Below, one piece after another: positions 25,600-36,745 of a stretch of 64,000 nt of DNA. The notes below the pieces were generated by a model. The model was not told the origin of the DNA. It did not search any database and saw only the letters and a list, made by a program, of their open reading frames with translations. The DNA comes from Cristatella mucedo (lineage: Eukaryota > Bryozoa > Phylactolaemata > Cristatellidae), in NCBI GenBank assembly GCA_009760855.2, contig WPIO01000062.1, positions 1,336,001 to 1,400,000 on the forward strand, in the 5' to 3' direction. Position 1 is the first letter of the stretch. Each line of letters starts with the position of its first letter. Position numbers and translations under genes: made by a program.

Positions 25600-26412
25600 C
25601 GCCGAAGGCTCGGCGGAGGAGGGGTAACCTTCTGCTTAACCAGTGGCGAAGCCTACTGCCGAATGCGACTCTGCGTGCGTCTACGCGAGATAAGAGGTGG
25701 CCGCGCGAGAGAGCGTCTCCGGTGCCAGAGAGCGTCGCTGCGAACCCAGCTCAGGTTCACCTTCACACTCCTTGCAGGCTCTCAACGAAACAAGCACTCT
25801 TAATAATAAATACGCCCCCCCCCACTTGGGCTACCTACGTCTATAGTGTGGAAACTAACCAATAGACGCGGTGCCCGAACACCGGAACCTAAACCCCGAC
25901 CGGAGAACTAGGATTCCGCCTCGACCTTTGCAAAGGCAGGAATACGGGGGCGTTTCACCGACGAAGAAATACCTCCTCTACACTGCTTCAGACTACCTCT
26001 AGTTCGCAGCGGCAAATCTCTATGCCGGGACCACGTTCGCGCGCACACACAACACACAATGCGAGCCACGGGCGCTAGACAACCGCATTCGGTGGCGTCC
26101 ACCGAATTCTCCTGGCGCTGACTCGCTCTGTCTCTTCGATTGCTGTCCTGAACGGCCGGCCCACCTTCATCGTTCCAAGGGAAAACTAGTCTCACCACTG
26201 ACAGCTGGCTGGCGGTGGCGGCGACCTAAGGCGAGCGTTGCTTTATTCTTAAATTGCTAGCCGGGACTATAGAAATGACGGGCCAGCCGATATCAATCAC
26301 CTCATGATCCTACTACGACGGCTACGTCCTCTTTCTAAATGCTCTAGGACAGAGGTGTTTCTACTGAGCAGTTCTTGTTCGCCCTCAAATTGGGCCAGGT
26401 CGGCACTGCACC
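25600..26412 (+). repeat. Repeat R1, plus-strand copy (unclassified)
   Basis: About 810 bp matching the inverted copy at 29018-30210 along its length. One end carries the hairpin CGCCGAAGGCTCGGCG. Inside are a run of C beside ACTTGGGCTACCTACGTC and a conserved palindrome at 26087-26107. No protein was recognised. An LTR or other non-autonomous origin is possible but not shown. Confidence 0.65.
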
Positions 26413-26446
26413 ACACCTGTGTGCACCGGTGCTGCACCTGCAACTG

Positions 26447-26512
26447 TAAAATGCCTAGAAGGAGATTGACTTCTCTGAGGGCACTTTAACAAATGTATTA
26501 TTATTATTATTA
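26447..26512 (+). repeat. LINE-X 3' tail
   Basis: AAATGCCTAGAAGGAGATTG, TCTCTGAGGGCACTTTAACA and (TTA)n. Inserted in R2 copy 1. Confidence 0.75.
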
Positions 26513-26570
26513 ATTCGCTAGCCGCGATACGAGGTTAAAGTGACAACAGAGTCGGCTGAGACTGGCACCT

Positions 26571-27604
26571 CTACTGCTTTTGCTGCCTGAGTTCAGCCTG
26601 AACGTATAGTCCGCTCACCACCGCGGCAGCTCTGGCCAAATGGGCATCACACGCATCGGTCGCCCATTTCGTTTTCGGAGGACTTTCGTTTAAAGAGCCG
26701 CTACAGCGTATTCGCTACAATATACCGTGGCTTGCTGATTACATACATCAACCCTATTATAGTAGGTATAAAAGTATAAGTATAAGTATATGCGCTAGGT
26801 TTTAGTACGTTGATTAAACCTGTCACAAGTCACTTACGTCAGGATTACATCGTGCTCGTTGTTATATTTCAAGTACTCTACGACGGTTCAGCAATAATGA
26901 GTGTCTAATCAAAAGGGGGATAATTTACGAATTTGCATATGCACCGCACAACCCCCTAGGTGAAATTGAACCGCCAGCTGCGCAGCTGCACTGGCTGGTT
27001 CTTAAGGCGCCCACCCACGCATCGGAAGCATGCTTCAAGCAAAGGCCAAGGACAAGCGAAGGCCGCCCCATCCACTCATTTGCAGCCACTCGCGATTGCA
27101 GTCGAGCTCGACAGTTATCCTGCAGCGGGCAGTCCCCTTTGCATACTGCGCTAGTGCTGTTCTTTGCACCAGCCCAACAAATTGACTTTCGTTGCAATGT
27201 TAATGTATAAGTTCCGCCTTTATTTGCATGCACGTTGAACGAGCTGAAAAAACGTGCAGCCGAGCACTGGCTGGATTAAATCCTTACAAGCTCCCAGCTG
27301 CTTAATGAGAAAAATAGCTCAATTATCTACTAAAGGTAATTTATCTTTCTCGTTTAGCCGAAAATTAGCCATAACTAGCGAAATAATAAAAGTACTGGAG
27401 GTAATTGCGACAGCGGCCGATCCGACGGGTTTGCAAGCTACCTGTGCGGTACAAGTCCAGTCCATGCAGGGTGGTGAGGGAGAGGTCAGATCTCAGTTTG
27501 GTGGCCAGTCATTTTCGGATGACACAGGGGGACTGTCTTTGGTCTATAGCTACTTCCCGTCTAGCCGGCGCCTCTTAAGTAAATTAAAAACAAAAGTAAA
27601 GGGC
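26571..27604. other. Unassigned
   Basis: Between R2 and a SINE. A short (GTATAA)n-like stretch lies at 26766-26788. A 124-codon plus frame at 27254-27628 has no recognised family and runs into the SINE, so it is not called. Confidence 0.35.
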
Positions 27605-27762
27605 AGCTTACCAGCATCATTTATATAACGGGCAGAAGAGTCACGGCGGCTGGGCTGGGCTGGGCTATATAGAGTCGCTTGCTGTCAATGACTCGAACCC
27701 ACGACCTGGGTCGTGTAGGACAAGCACCTCGCCCCTAAGCTTCGGACCAACGGCGCCGCCTT
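27605..27762 (-). repeat. SINE-A copy
   Basis: Minus strand: CTCGAACCCACGACCTGGGT (B box reversed) and AGCACCTCGCCCCTAAGCTT (A box reversed) at 27690-27745, with the degraded body and tail at 27605-27690. A (GGGCT)n run lies at 27649-27668. Confidence 0.75.
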
Positions 27763-27769
27763 TTATTTC

Positions 27770-28040
27770 TCTGCCTACGGCACCAAGCTGTACTTCTCAT
27801 CCTTTCCAGCCGTCCTGAGCTGCTACTTTCATACTACTCACTGCCTCAACTGCCCTCCTGACTCATCCACGCTTCTCGCTCTCTCTGCGTTTCGTGAAAT
27901 GAAGTCTGCTGGCTACCGAATGAGTACAGAAAGCTGCTTCGACTTTGAGTTAGTGCGCTATTGAAAACTTTCCCGCGTAACAGCCACTTATTCTGTGTGG
28001 CTTTGTGGAGTTACAAACAGAGATACATTATGTTCTCATT
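27770..28040 (+). repeat. LINE-Y 3' fragment
   Basis: TCATCCTTTCCAGCCGTCCT, CTGGCTACCGAATGAGTACA and GTGGAGTTACAAACAGAGAT align in order with 48630-48870. Confidence 0.8.
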
Positions 28041-29017
28041 CAAAGTCGAGCGTACGTTTAACACGCATAGGATTAGGACTTTACTGATACACGGAGCTTT
28101 GCTGAGTACGGTATCAGAGACTAATCCAACGAATCACATCGGTCTGGTAGATGGCAGTGACAGAGGACATCAGGATGAGAGGCCTGATTACTGGAAGGTA
28201 CGATTAACCGTCTTACCCCACACCCACGTCACTTGCAATGACCGTCTTTCGTGGACAAGTAAGCAGCCAATATTCCGACTTAACAATTTCCGTTTGTGCT
28301 TGGTACATGCTATAGATTTGATTCTGACGGAGATTAATAAGTCTTGCGCCCCAGCATTGCAGAGTTGCAAATAATTTTGAAGCCTCTTTAAATTTACCAT
28401 CTTATCTCAGCCTACAAATCATTACGTCATTACGCTCATGGCTCATGTCTGGCTTATCGCGACTATATGAGGAAAGCGCGAACAGTAAACAGGGCACCGC
28501 GATGGAATCGGAAGACTGCACGTTAAATGGAAAACCGACGACAAGGGATGGCTATGTTACGTCATCAACTTACTTCTCCTATGCCACAAAATGGTTGACC
28601 CGAAATAACCATTGGCTTCTCGGTACCGTGCCCCATAACCGAGTAACAAATTCAAAAAGAAAGATTGATGTCTCAGCATGAGAACACATTCATCTCCATC
28701 TCAATGGTTTGCTCAAGAGGCAATGGCAGACTTTGCAATTACTGCTGCAATAAACCTTAGTGCGATTTTGAGAAAGCTCTTTCTTAGATGACTCTGGGGA
28801 GTGATTAGATGCACCACTGTTCTTCAAAGCTCGAATAACACTCTGAAAAAAATTGATCTTCTGTTTCATAAGAACATGGAATTTTTTTGCTTTTTATTGA
28901 CGTTTCTCTGTTAGACTTCAGAGGCTCATTTGGATGAAGCCTCTTCGTATTAACTGTGCATCACTTGATTGAAATAGCGTCGCACCAACATTTTCATAAA
29001 ATCGCTCAGTAGAAGCT
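28041..29017. other. Unassigned
   Basis: No repeat or domain recognised. Short frames on both strands look random. Confidence 0.4.
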
Positions 29018-30210
29018 ATTGTAGCACAGCGCCGGCCTGACTCAGTTTTAGAGCGTATGAGAATTGCTCAGCAGGAAACACCTCTGTCCTAGAGCAAGAG
29101 GACGCAGCCATCGTAGTAGGGCAATGGGGTGATTGGTAATAGCTGGCCTGTCAACCTAATAGTTCCGGCTAGCAATTTGAGAATAGGGCGACGCTTGCCG
29201 AAGGTCGCTGTCGCCGCCAGCCAACCTAGATTTGCTGGACGGTTTCCGTGAGAACAAAAGAAGCAGGTGAAGAGCATCTGGGTTCTCGAGCTGTGAGCAA
29301 GGGGACGCAGAGGTCGCTTAGGTGATTGATATTAGCTGGGTTGTCAACCCCATTGTCCCAGCTAGTTATATAATGATAGGGCGACGCTCACTAGGGCCTC
29401 TTCTTCATCTTGGGCTCCGTTTAGACGCCGTCGGACTCGTTTCTCTGAAAGCGAGAGAGGAGGGCGGGCTGTTCGCCGGCGATTGAGGGCAGGACGAGAC
29501 AGCGCCAGGAGGATTCGGTGGACTCCACCGAATACGGTCGTATAGCGCTCGAGCTAGAATTTCGTGTTTCTTTTGTGTTTGTGTGGGAGCGCTCGCACAT
29601 GGTCTCGGCATAAGGATTTGCCGGTGCGAGCTAGACGTAGTTGGTATGGTGGGTGAGATATTTCGTTGGTTGGGGCTTCTTTGTCTATTTGGGCCGTTCC
29701 CCCTAGAGACGCAGGTAGCCTAAGTGTGGGACGTGTTTCCTCCGAAAGAGTGCTTGATGTACTGCGTGAGGTATTCCTGCCGTAAGGTGGAAGCGGAGCC
29801 CTAGTTCTCTAGTCTAGGGTCTAGGCTCCGGTTCGGGCTCGTCGTCTCATTCGGGTCGTTCCGCACAATCGACTTAGGTAGCCTAAGTGGGGGGGGGGCG
29901 TATTCCCGCCGCAAGAGTGCGCGTGCTGTTGAGAGCGTGAGGAGTGTGGAGATTAAACTGAGCTAGGCGCGAAGTGACTTTGTGCGCTTGCGAATAAAGC
30001 TCAGTAAGATCCCCAATTTGCGTGTCTCGCTATCCAATTCACGCCACGGGCTCACGACCCCCTTTAGTAACGATAAGTAGGTCAGCGCCAGAAACGCTCA
30101 TTTCGTGGCGGCCTGCTTATTGCGCGTAGACGCGCGCCGAACGGCATCAGGCAGTAGGTTACGCCGCTAGGTAAGCGGCAGGTTAAGCCTACTGCGCCGA
30201 GCCTTCGGCG
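29018..30210 (-). repeat. Repeat R1, inverted longer copy (unclassified)
   Basis: Minus-strand homologue of 25600-26412, about 1.2 kb. It holds two copies of the terminal sub-block (29077-29280 and 29285-29400) and two of the GGTAGCCTAAGTG block (29707, 29877). It keeps the CGCCGA...TCGGCG hairpin end (30195-30210) and the 21-bp palindrome at 29513-29533. An AATAAA lies at 29993 on the plus strand. Confidence 0.65.
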
Positions 30211-31012
30211 TTATACTGTGTGTGTGTGTCGTCTTAACATTGAAGCTACCTTGACATATTTTCTTTTAATGTAAGTCAAGAGATCAAAGGTTCGTCTCAC
30301 TAAATACATATCTAACTATGCCCCTGAATCTGGACTTTGGTTCTTGCCGGCTCCGTAGCAGGAGTATTCCACTTAAGGGATTCTGAAAAGCCATCAGTCT
30401 TGCCGATGAGGCTCTGGCTTGGTTTCTATCGTACGCGACCGACTGTGTTCAGGCCATTTAGTGCGCTGGTCAAGTTTCATCCAGCAGACCATTCACGTAA
30501 GAGTTCCCAAGGTTATCACTTCTAAACTGATAGAATCCCAGCTGAGTTTGTCATCTAAGCAAGAGGCAGAGCCAGAATTTTTATCTAGGGGGCCAGATCC
30601 TCCAACTTTACACGCCCGAGGCAAGATCTGAAAGTAATCGGAAATTATAGCTCACAGCCATTGCGTTTTTTTGACACGAACTCCGTGGTTTCTTAACAAG
30701 TGGATGTAGGACGAAATCTCATCTTTTGTCACAGTCGAGGGGCGTACGAATATGGAGAGGCCCAGGTCGCTGCCACGTTTAGGTGGGAAAGCAAATGCCC
30801 CCTGCCTCCAGGCCCCGCCACTAGTCACATATTACAGAAGTTCAGACATAGTGATATTTGTGTGATATATTATTTATCATATATAAATTAGATATATTAG
30901 TGATTTATTCATGTACAGAAACTGTATATACGTACATACGCGTACACATATGTATTATCATACATACACCAGTGGTAATATATATAGTCAGTATAATAAC
31001 AGTCAATATATA
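30211..31012. other. Unassigned, becoming AT-rich
   Basis: No gene or repeat recognised. TA-rich simple stretches lie between 30850 and 31010. Confidence 0.4.
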
Positions 31013-31290
31013 ACAGTCAGCCCCCGAGTTACGGAGTAGGTAGGGACCGGAAAACCTGTCGTGTCGAATTTTCGTAAGTCGATAGTGGTGTACGATACAT
31101 TCTACAACGATAAGCTGTCTAACACTTTTTCCTCCCTACTGCTTGCGGCGTTATCAAATCTACTGACCGCGTACGGATTTTGAAAGTTTTCTTGGATAAA
31201 TTTTGGTTTTCGATTTTTTGCGTTTGCGTGGCCGAGTTCACGCCTCTGAATTTTCGTAAGTCGAACCACCGTGAGTCGGGGGCTGACTGT
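31013..31290. mobile_element. Pogo/Tigger-like MITE
   Basis: About 278 bp with imperfect terminal inverted repeats: left ACAGTCAGCCCCCGAGTTAC, right reversed ACAGTCAGCCCCCGACTCAC, next to TA-rich flanks. 'CAGTCxxCCCxC' ends and inner AATTTTCGTAAGTCGA motifs near both ends are typical of Tigger-related non-autonomous elements. No transposase. Confidence 0.75.
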
Positions 31291-31313
31291 ATACATACAT
31301 AACGTATATCTAT

Positions 31314-31316
<3 letters not shown>

Positions 31317-31405
<89 letters not shown>

Positions 31406-31406
31406 G
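31317..31406. repeat. (CA)n(TA)n microsatellite
   Basis: Pure CA repeat to 31383, then (TA)n; further short CA and TA runs reach 31455. Confidence 0.97.
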
Positions 31407-31459
31407 TTTATATATACATATATATGTATACACACACACATATATATATATACATGACA

Positions 31460-33380
31460 CAGGTATATATGAATAAATACGCCTGAGTCAAATGTCGAGG
31501 CTGCTACGGGCAGCCTTACGAAGAAAGAAGTAAAATAGGCGCTGAATGTGAAGGCAAAGGCTCTTGCAAAGCTAAATGGATAAGTATTGCTCAGTGAATC
31601 ATGGTCTTATAGCAAGTCGTAAAGACCATGACCTACTGTACTGAAAATATGAAGAATTAAGACTCCACGTATGAATGAGCACCACGGTTTTCTTGCCTTG
31701 GCATGTATACTTTCAATAATGTACTTCCTCGCATTACCTTTTTGCTCAGCGATGCCGGCTGTTTATTGCCTCTACTTTGTGGGATCACCAGCCACCCTCA
31801 GTCACTTCACGCGACGTGAAGTCCTAGGCCCCATGGGCAACCCTAAAGGGTTATCTCTTCAAGCCAGTCTCGAAGGCTTGCCGGAAGCTGCGAGTCATTG
31901 CGTGCTCTGATAAAGAATTACTAGAGCGTAGCAGCACGATTGGTGGACTACCTAACCCTCATCGTCCTAGAGGTGGCCGATCGAAATCCCAACTCTCATA
32001 ATGAAGCTGATGACTGAACTTAGGTTAACTGGCCAGCTACAACAAATCCAGGATTAACTATGTCGTTATATCGATTAAGTCCGAGCTGATGCATTCTACT
32101 TGATTAATCTGCAAACTGTCAGAATATTTTAGGAGCAATCTAACGAACTCGCAGACAGAACAGATAGTTGGCCTTTAAGCCAGTTCCCAACAAAGCCATT
32201 ACAGAGAAAAACGAAACCTGTATATTGGTTTTGCTGCTGCCGGAAGTTGTTTGTTGCGATAGGCTCCCGCACAAGTGTAACCAGGCTCAAGCATTCTATT
32301 TATTTCACACTTCTCATGCGCTGTCTGCCAGTGGTTGGAGCATCTTCGTACATGCATCCTATAGACATCCTATAGAGCTCGAGGTATCTAATAATCTTAT
32401 GTAAAAAATACTGACTAAACTGCCAGCCGGATGTATCGGTGTATAGTGAATGGCATTCCAAAGGGATATTGTAGCTCTATGGAAGAAGTAAACGTAGCTT
32501 TATCATTAGAAGACTATCCTACAGTCTCTAAACCAGAGGCGATAGCTAAACCAATGCACTAATTTAGACAGTCACAACTGCATTAACGTCCTATGACCGT
32601 GTAGTGTTCAAGCGGACAGCCACACCGGTAGATACTACCGCAGACCTTTCTTGTACCCGAAGTTGCATCCGTGCAGGCCGACCGTTTCGGAATTTCCTTG
32701 AAGTTTCTCGAAAAGATGTATTGGCTCGTATTGTAATGAGCCAACGATTCCTTAGGCCGATCTTGCTATACTTCAATGCGAGCTTGCAGCAGCCGAGGAC
32801 TGTTTACGGTCGTTGCTGCCCGGAGGTCAGCAAAGACGCGTCATTCAGGATTCACGGCCCGAACAGGACGCCAGCTCGCATTCTTCGCCTGCGGCTGAAG
32901 GGGCCATCGCTGGCCTCCATGCGAGAGTCCCTAGGGTCAAGCTTCCTTCTAGCTAGCTAGCTAGCTCGATACAACCGATACAAGCCGGCTTCCGGTGCTT
33001 CAGGTATTAGGCGACAGTTTATTTACCTGCTTCTCCGACCTGCCGCCTGTGGGCGGTGGGGGGCTGCTTCCTGCTACTGCGCACCGATGCTCCGGAATTC
33101 ATTACCGGAGATTCATGACCCGCTGGTCGCTGGAACGCATGGGTGGCTTCCAAAGCTAGCTTGAATGTGCACATAACAAGAGCTGCTCACGCGGCTCAAG
33201 AAACGAGCTGTGCGCTCGCTCACGTGACGGTGGGTGATAAGGCCCAGAGAAAAAAAAGAGCTCTCAAATGCAAAAGCAAAAGACTCTCGACGATTATGAG
33301 ATAACCTAATTCAGAGATTTCGGAGCCCTTTTACAGAATCCTCTAAAGGTTGAAGAAGGCAGTTGTAGACGTTTCTTAAC
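31460..33380. other. Unassigned
   Basis: A 118-codon plus frame (32604-32960) and a 79-codon frame (31671-31910) show no recognised domain. A (CTAG)n run lies at 32948-32966. Confidence 0.35.
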
Positions 33381-33382
33381 TC

Positions 33383-33500
33383 CAGGCGCCAATGAGATAG
33401 GCAGCTAAACTCTGGCCACCGATGGCCGATCAGGCGAAGGTAAAGGCGATGTCCTGCTGATACGCAAAAGCGCATTGGGCACGGAACGTAAAATAGCGCA
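33383..33500. repeat. R2-like fragment
   Basis: GGCGCCAATGAGATAGGCAG resembles the R2 block GGCGCCATGAGATAGGCAGG at 36360; the rest is decayed. Confidence 0.35.
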
Positions 33501-33834
33501 CTGGCCACGAGTTGACGCCGAGAAGTAAAGCGGGTTTTTTTTATATGGACCTGCTGTGCCGAGAATACTGAAAGGGCCGGTAAAAAACAGTAAAGACGAA
33601 AAAGTATGAATTAAAAGCTCAGCGGAAAATATAAATCAACTGGAGCAAAAACCAACGACATTGTCGTGACCACGCTAACTTTACTAGTTCAGGTAGCGGC
33701 AAAACTCGTGCGATGTTACAAGACCTTGAAACGGCAGCGCCAGCTAAATCATCCAGATTACAGCTGATAATCATTATTCGGAACTCTGCGACTATGCTAT
33801 GATCTACGGCGGGGCCGTGCAAAAGCCGGGGCCG

Positions 33835-34950
33835 TGCAAAAGCCGGCGCCATGAGATGGGCAGGCAGTTTTGATTCCAGACTCCAGGCATTGGCATCGGA
33901 GCTAATTTGGGCTCTAGGCCGGAGAGCGCCTGGTGAACGTCGTGGCGTTGTTGAAAACCTGTAACCATTCGCTCCTGTCAAATAGGCTTGTCTACATAAC
34001 GGATGTGGACCCAATTCATTATAGTACGAGCGAACTTGGTCGGTGCCGCATTCTTGCTACTGTCGGCTTACCATCGTGCATTGTTGCAGCTCCTACGATT
34101 AGCTAGCCGTGCTGCAAGGTTCAGGTGACGCCGATATTCGTCGCTCGTCGGCTGAGACTAACAATAATAATAATGCACTTGATAAAGCGCCCTCAGAGAA
34201 CTTAATCTCTTTCTAGGCGCTTTACATTTGCTGCAAAGGGAAGCTCGATTGAATGGTGAATAATATCATGCTTGATAAACATGAATAACATGGTTAGGGG
34301 TGACATGCACAGGGTCAGCATGCAAATGTGGTTAGTGGCAGCATGCACAGTGTCAGCATGCATAAGCACATGAAGGACGAATCACAGGGACCAATAAATG
34401 CTGTCCTAAATAGGTGTTTTTAAGTTTTTTTTTAAATTTGGTCAAGTCAAGGGATGTTCTGACGCAGGTCGGGAGGAAGTTCCAGGCTTTGGGAGCATAC
34501 GAACTAAATGCACGGTCTCCAAATGAAGGTCTTAAGTCTCTTTTGAGGTTTGTACGAGGTATTGGTAAACTGTTGGATTCCGAAAAGCGGATGGTACGAT
34601 GCATGGCCTGGTGGGGGAGCACATCTGAGAGATAGGCTGGAGCCAAAGAATGAAGTGACCTAAAAGTGAGCGACAGAACCTTGAAGTGAATCCGTTGCTT
34701 GACTGGTAGCCAGTGCAGGTCGGCGAGAAGTGGTGTGATGTGGCAACTGCTACGCTCACGACAGACAAGCCTAGCTGCTGAGTTTTGCACCGGCTGTAAT
34801 CACCTGATTGCACATGCCGGTAGGCCAGCAAGTAGTGAGTTACAGATGTCAAGACGGGATGTCACAAATGACTAGCACCTTTACGAGCAAAGTGTTTGCG
34901 GCCTAGTTCTTACCGGACGAGGAAGCCACACACCACGTTTGTTATACTTG
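33835..34950 (+). repeat. Repeat R2, copy 2, split by a LINE-X
   Basis: 33840-34157 and 34870-34950 align with the start and end of the 36360-36745 copy (GGCGCCATGAGATGGGCAGG; AGCTAGCCGTGCTGCAAGGT; TTTGCGGCCTAGTTCTTACC). A minus-strand LINE-X fills 34158-34869. A 17-bp tandem duplication (GGGGCCGTGCAAAAGCC) lies just upstream at 33811-33846. Confidence 0.7.
34158..34869 (-). repeat. LINE-X 3' copy, best preserved C-terminus
   Basis: Tail (TAATAATAATAA) then UTR, then a 145-codon open frame (34353-34790) reading ARLVCRERSSCHITPLLADL, HWLPVKQRIHFKVL, LAPAYLSDVLPHQ and GDRAFSSYAPKAWNFLP, the conserved C-terminus of CR1/L2-type ORF2. 5'-truncated, so unable to move. Confidence 0.9.
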
Positions 34951-36300
34951 TTGTCGGAAGTATTGGATAATTGCTGAGGACATTGTGCTAGTCTCATTGC
35001 TTGCAACTTAATTGGTAAACGTTGAACTTGAAAGATTGAGCTCTTTATGCGCGTGTGTTAGGACAGAACGCGACACTGAGCCCTTGAATGACTTAGTGGC
35101 TGCCTGCTACGCACGCTAAAATTCAAGATTCAGAAAAATTCCCATCTGAGCTTTGGCAATGTTTAATTCAGTGCTTAACCGCAATTCAGCAAATTGATGA
35201 AGAAGATTGTTCTTTCCTTAAGCGAATGATTAGTAAATGCTAGGGCCACAGATGTCCGGAGGCAGTACAGATGGCCGAGCAGAATATAGTAGCATTTAAG
35301 TATACTAGCCTAGAGAGTGTGGATACCCTAAAAGTAGAGGTACGTCAACGTCTGAAGCAATAGTCGGGAGTATCTACTACAAAAGTCATGGCTAAATCTC
35401 AGCTGAGATTGCTGCTGAGGCTGGCAGGTGGCAGGAAATTGAGTGTGCTAATGGCGGCAGCAGGCTTGAACTTATTACGGTTAATCTAGAAGATGTCAAT
35501 GACGATAATATAGCTAATGTAGCACAGGTGCAGACCGTAGATGAAGCTCCGTGTTTTGCAGATGCAGGCCATGGTTGAAGCTCAGTGTTCTTAAACAGGA
35601 AAGCCCGATGTGCGGCTTGAGACGCCAGAGATTATGATTTTACACGAGCATAAATATGGTTGCTGATAACGCGCGGTGGGTGTCTGGTACATTAGCCTCG
35701 ACAGACACTTTGAGTTGCAAAGTAGCCGTTCTTTCTGAGCAGGTTATAGCCACCGTGGAGCCTGCAACTGCTGTAGCTTGCTTCGAGACTGCTATCGTTC
35801 GAACTATTGAGGTTACGGACTTAGCTGCTCCAATGCTGGGCAAGCTGCTATCTCTGACTGCGAGCCTACTACTGATTATGTCTGCACTAGAAATAGTGTG
35901 ACTGTAGCCAAGCCTTGCAATATGCCTGATGAGGAAGTGTGTTTTGGCTATATTTATTGGTAGCGACAATGCCACATGTCGCATGCCTCTGCTACACGAC
36001 GATGGACGTAACTGACTGTCTACGTCGCAATGTCTACGTTTTAATGGCGACTACCTTTCGCTTGCTTTCCGACTTAAGGAAACTTCTTCTCGTAATATAA
36101 TAGCATATCATAATATCTACATGACTTCTCGTGATAATGCCTTTGACTTTGGCAACCTGGTGAATGTCCTGTTGTCATGTTCGATTAGGTGAATGTTGAT
36201 CGACGCAGGAGCGGTTACTACCGGGCTGCGGTTGCTGAGTCGGCACGCTGTTCAAGCGAAAGCATTGGACTTCTTGTTCCGATTCGCAGTAACTAAACTG
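34951..36300. other. Unassigned
   Basis: 1.35 kb without a recognised domain. Decayed peptide-like stretches between 35260 and 36050 suggest an old element, but no family could be named. Confidence 0.35.
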
Positions 36301-36745
36301 TTCGCTGCAATCCGGAAGTCTGCCAGTGGAAGTATGCTTCTAGGGGATGCTGGACACCGGCGCCATGAGATAGGCAGGAAGCTGATTCCAGACTCGGCGT
36401 TGGCATTGGAGGTGAGTTAAGCTCTAGGGCCGCTGGTGCACGTATGTCGCGGCCGCCGCTGCATGCCTGTAACTATCTGGTGCTGTCAAATTGGCTGGTC
36501 AACATTATGACTATGGACTTTATATGCTAAGGTATGAGCGCTCTTCGTCGCTGCCGCGTTCTCGCTATCGTCGGCATACCTGCGTGCACTGGTGAGGTGC
36601 AGCACCTGCAAGTAGCTAGCCGTGGTACGAGGTTCAGGCGTCGCCAGTTTTCGTCTGGCGGCGGCTGGGACTATCGCCGTTACGAGCGCTACGTTTGCGG
36701 TCTAGTTCTGACCGGACGTGGAAGCCGCAAACCACGCTTTTAACA
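36301..36745 (+). repeat. Repeat R2, copy 3 (uninterrupted reference copy)
   Basis: Contains in one piece the blocks found split in the other two copies: GGCGCCATGAGATAGGCAGG, TGGACTTTATATGCTAAGGT, GAGGTGCAGCACCTGCAAGT, AGCTAGCCGTGGTACGAGGT and GTTTGCGGTCTAGTTCTGAC. Confidence 0.65.

Larger units (their letters stand above)
25245..26570 (+). repeat. Repeat R2, copy 1 (unclassified), interrupted twice
   Basis: Segments 25245-25599, about 26413-26446 and 26513-26570 align in order with the R2 copy at 36360-36745 (shared TGGACTTTATATGCTAAGGT, CACCTGCAA, CTAGCCG..ACGAGGTT). Repeat R1 and a LINE-X tail lie in the gaps. Confidence 0.65.

Noticed and set aside
29018-30210. Calling R1 an LTR because of AATAAA near 29993 and GC-rich composition.
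   Set aside because: No paired direct copy, no primer-binding site and no coding part recognised; the only partner is inverted. Left unclassified.
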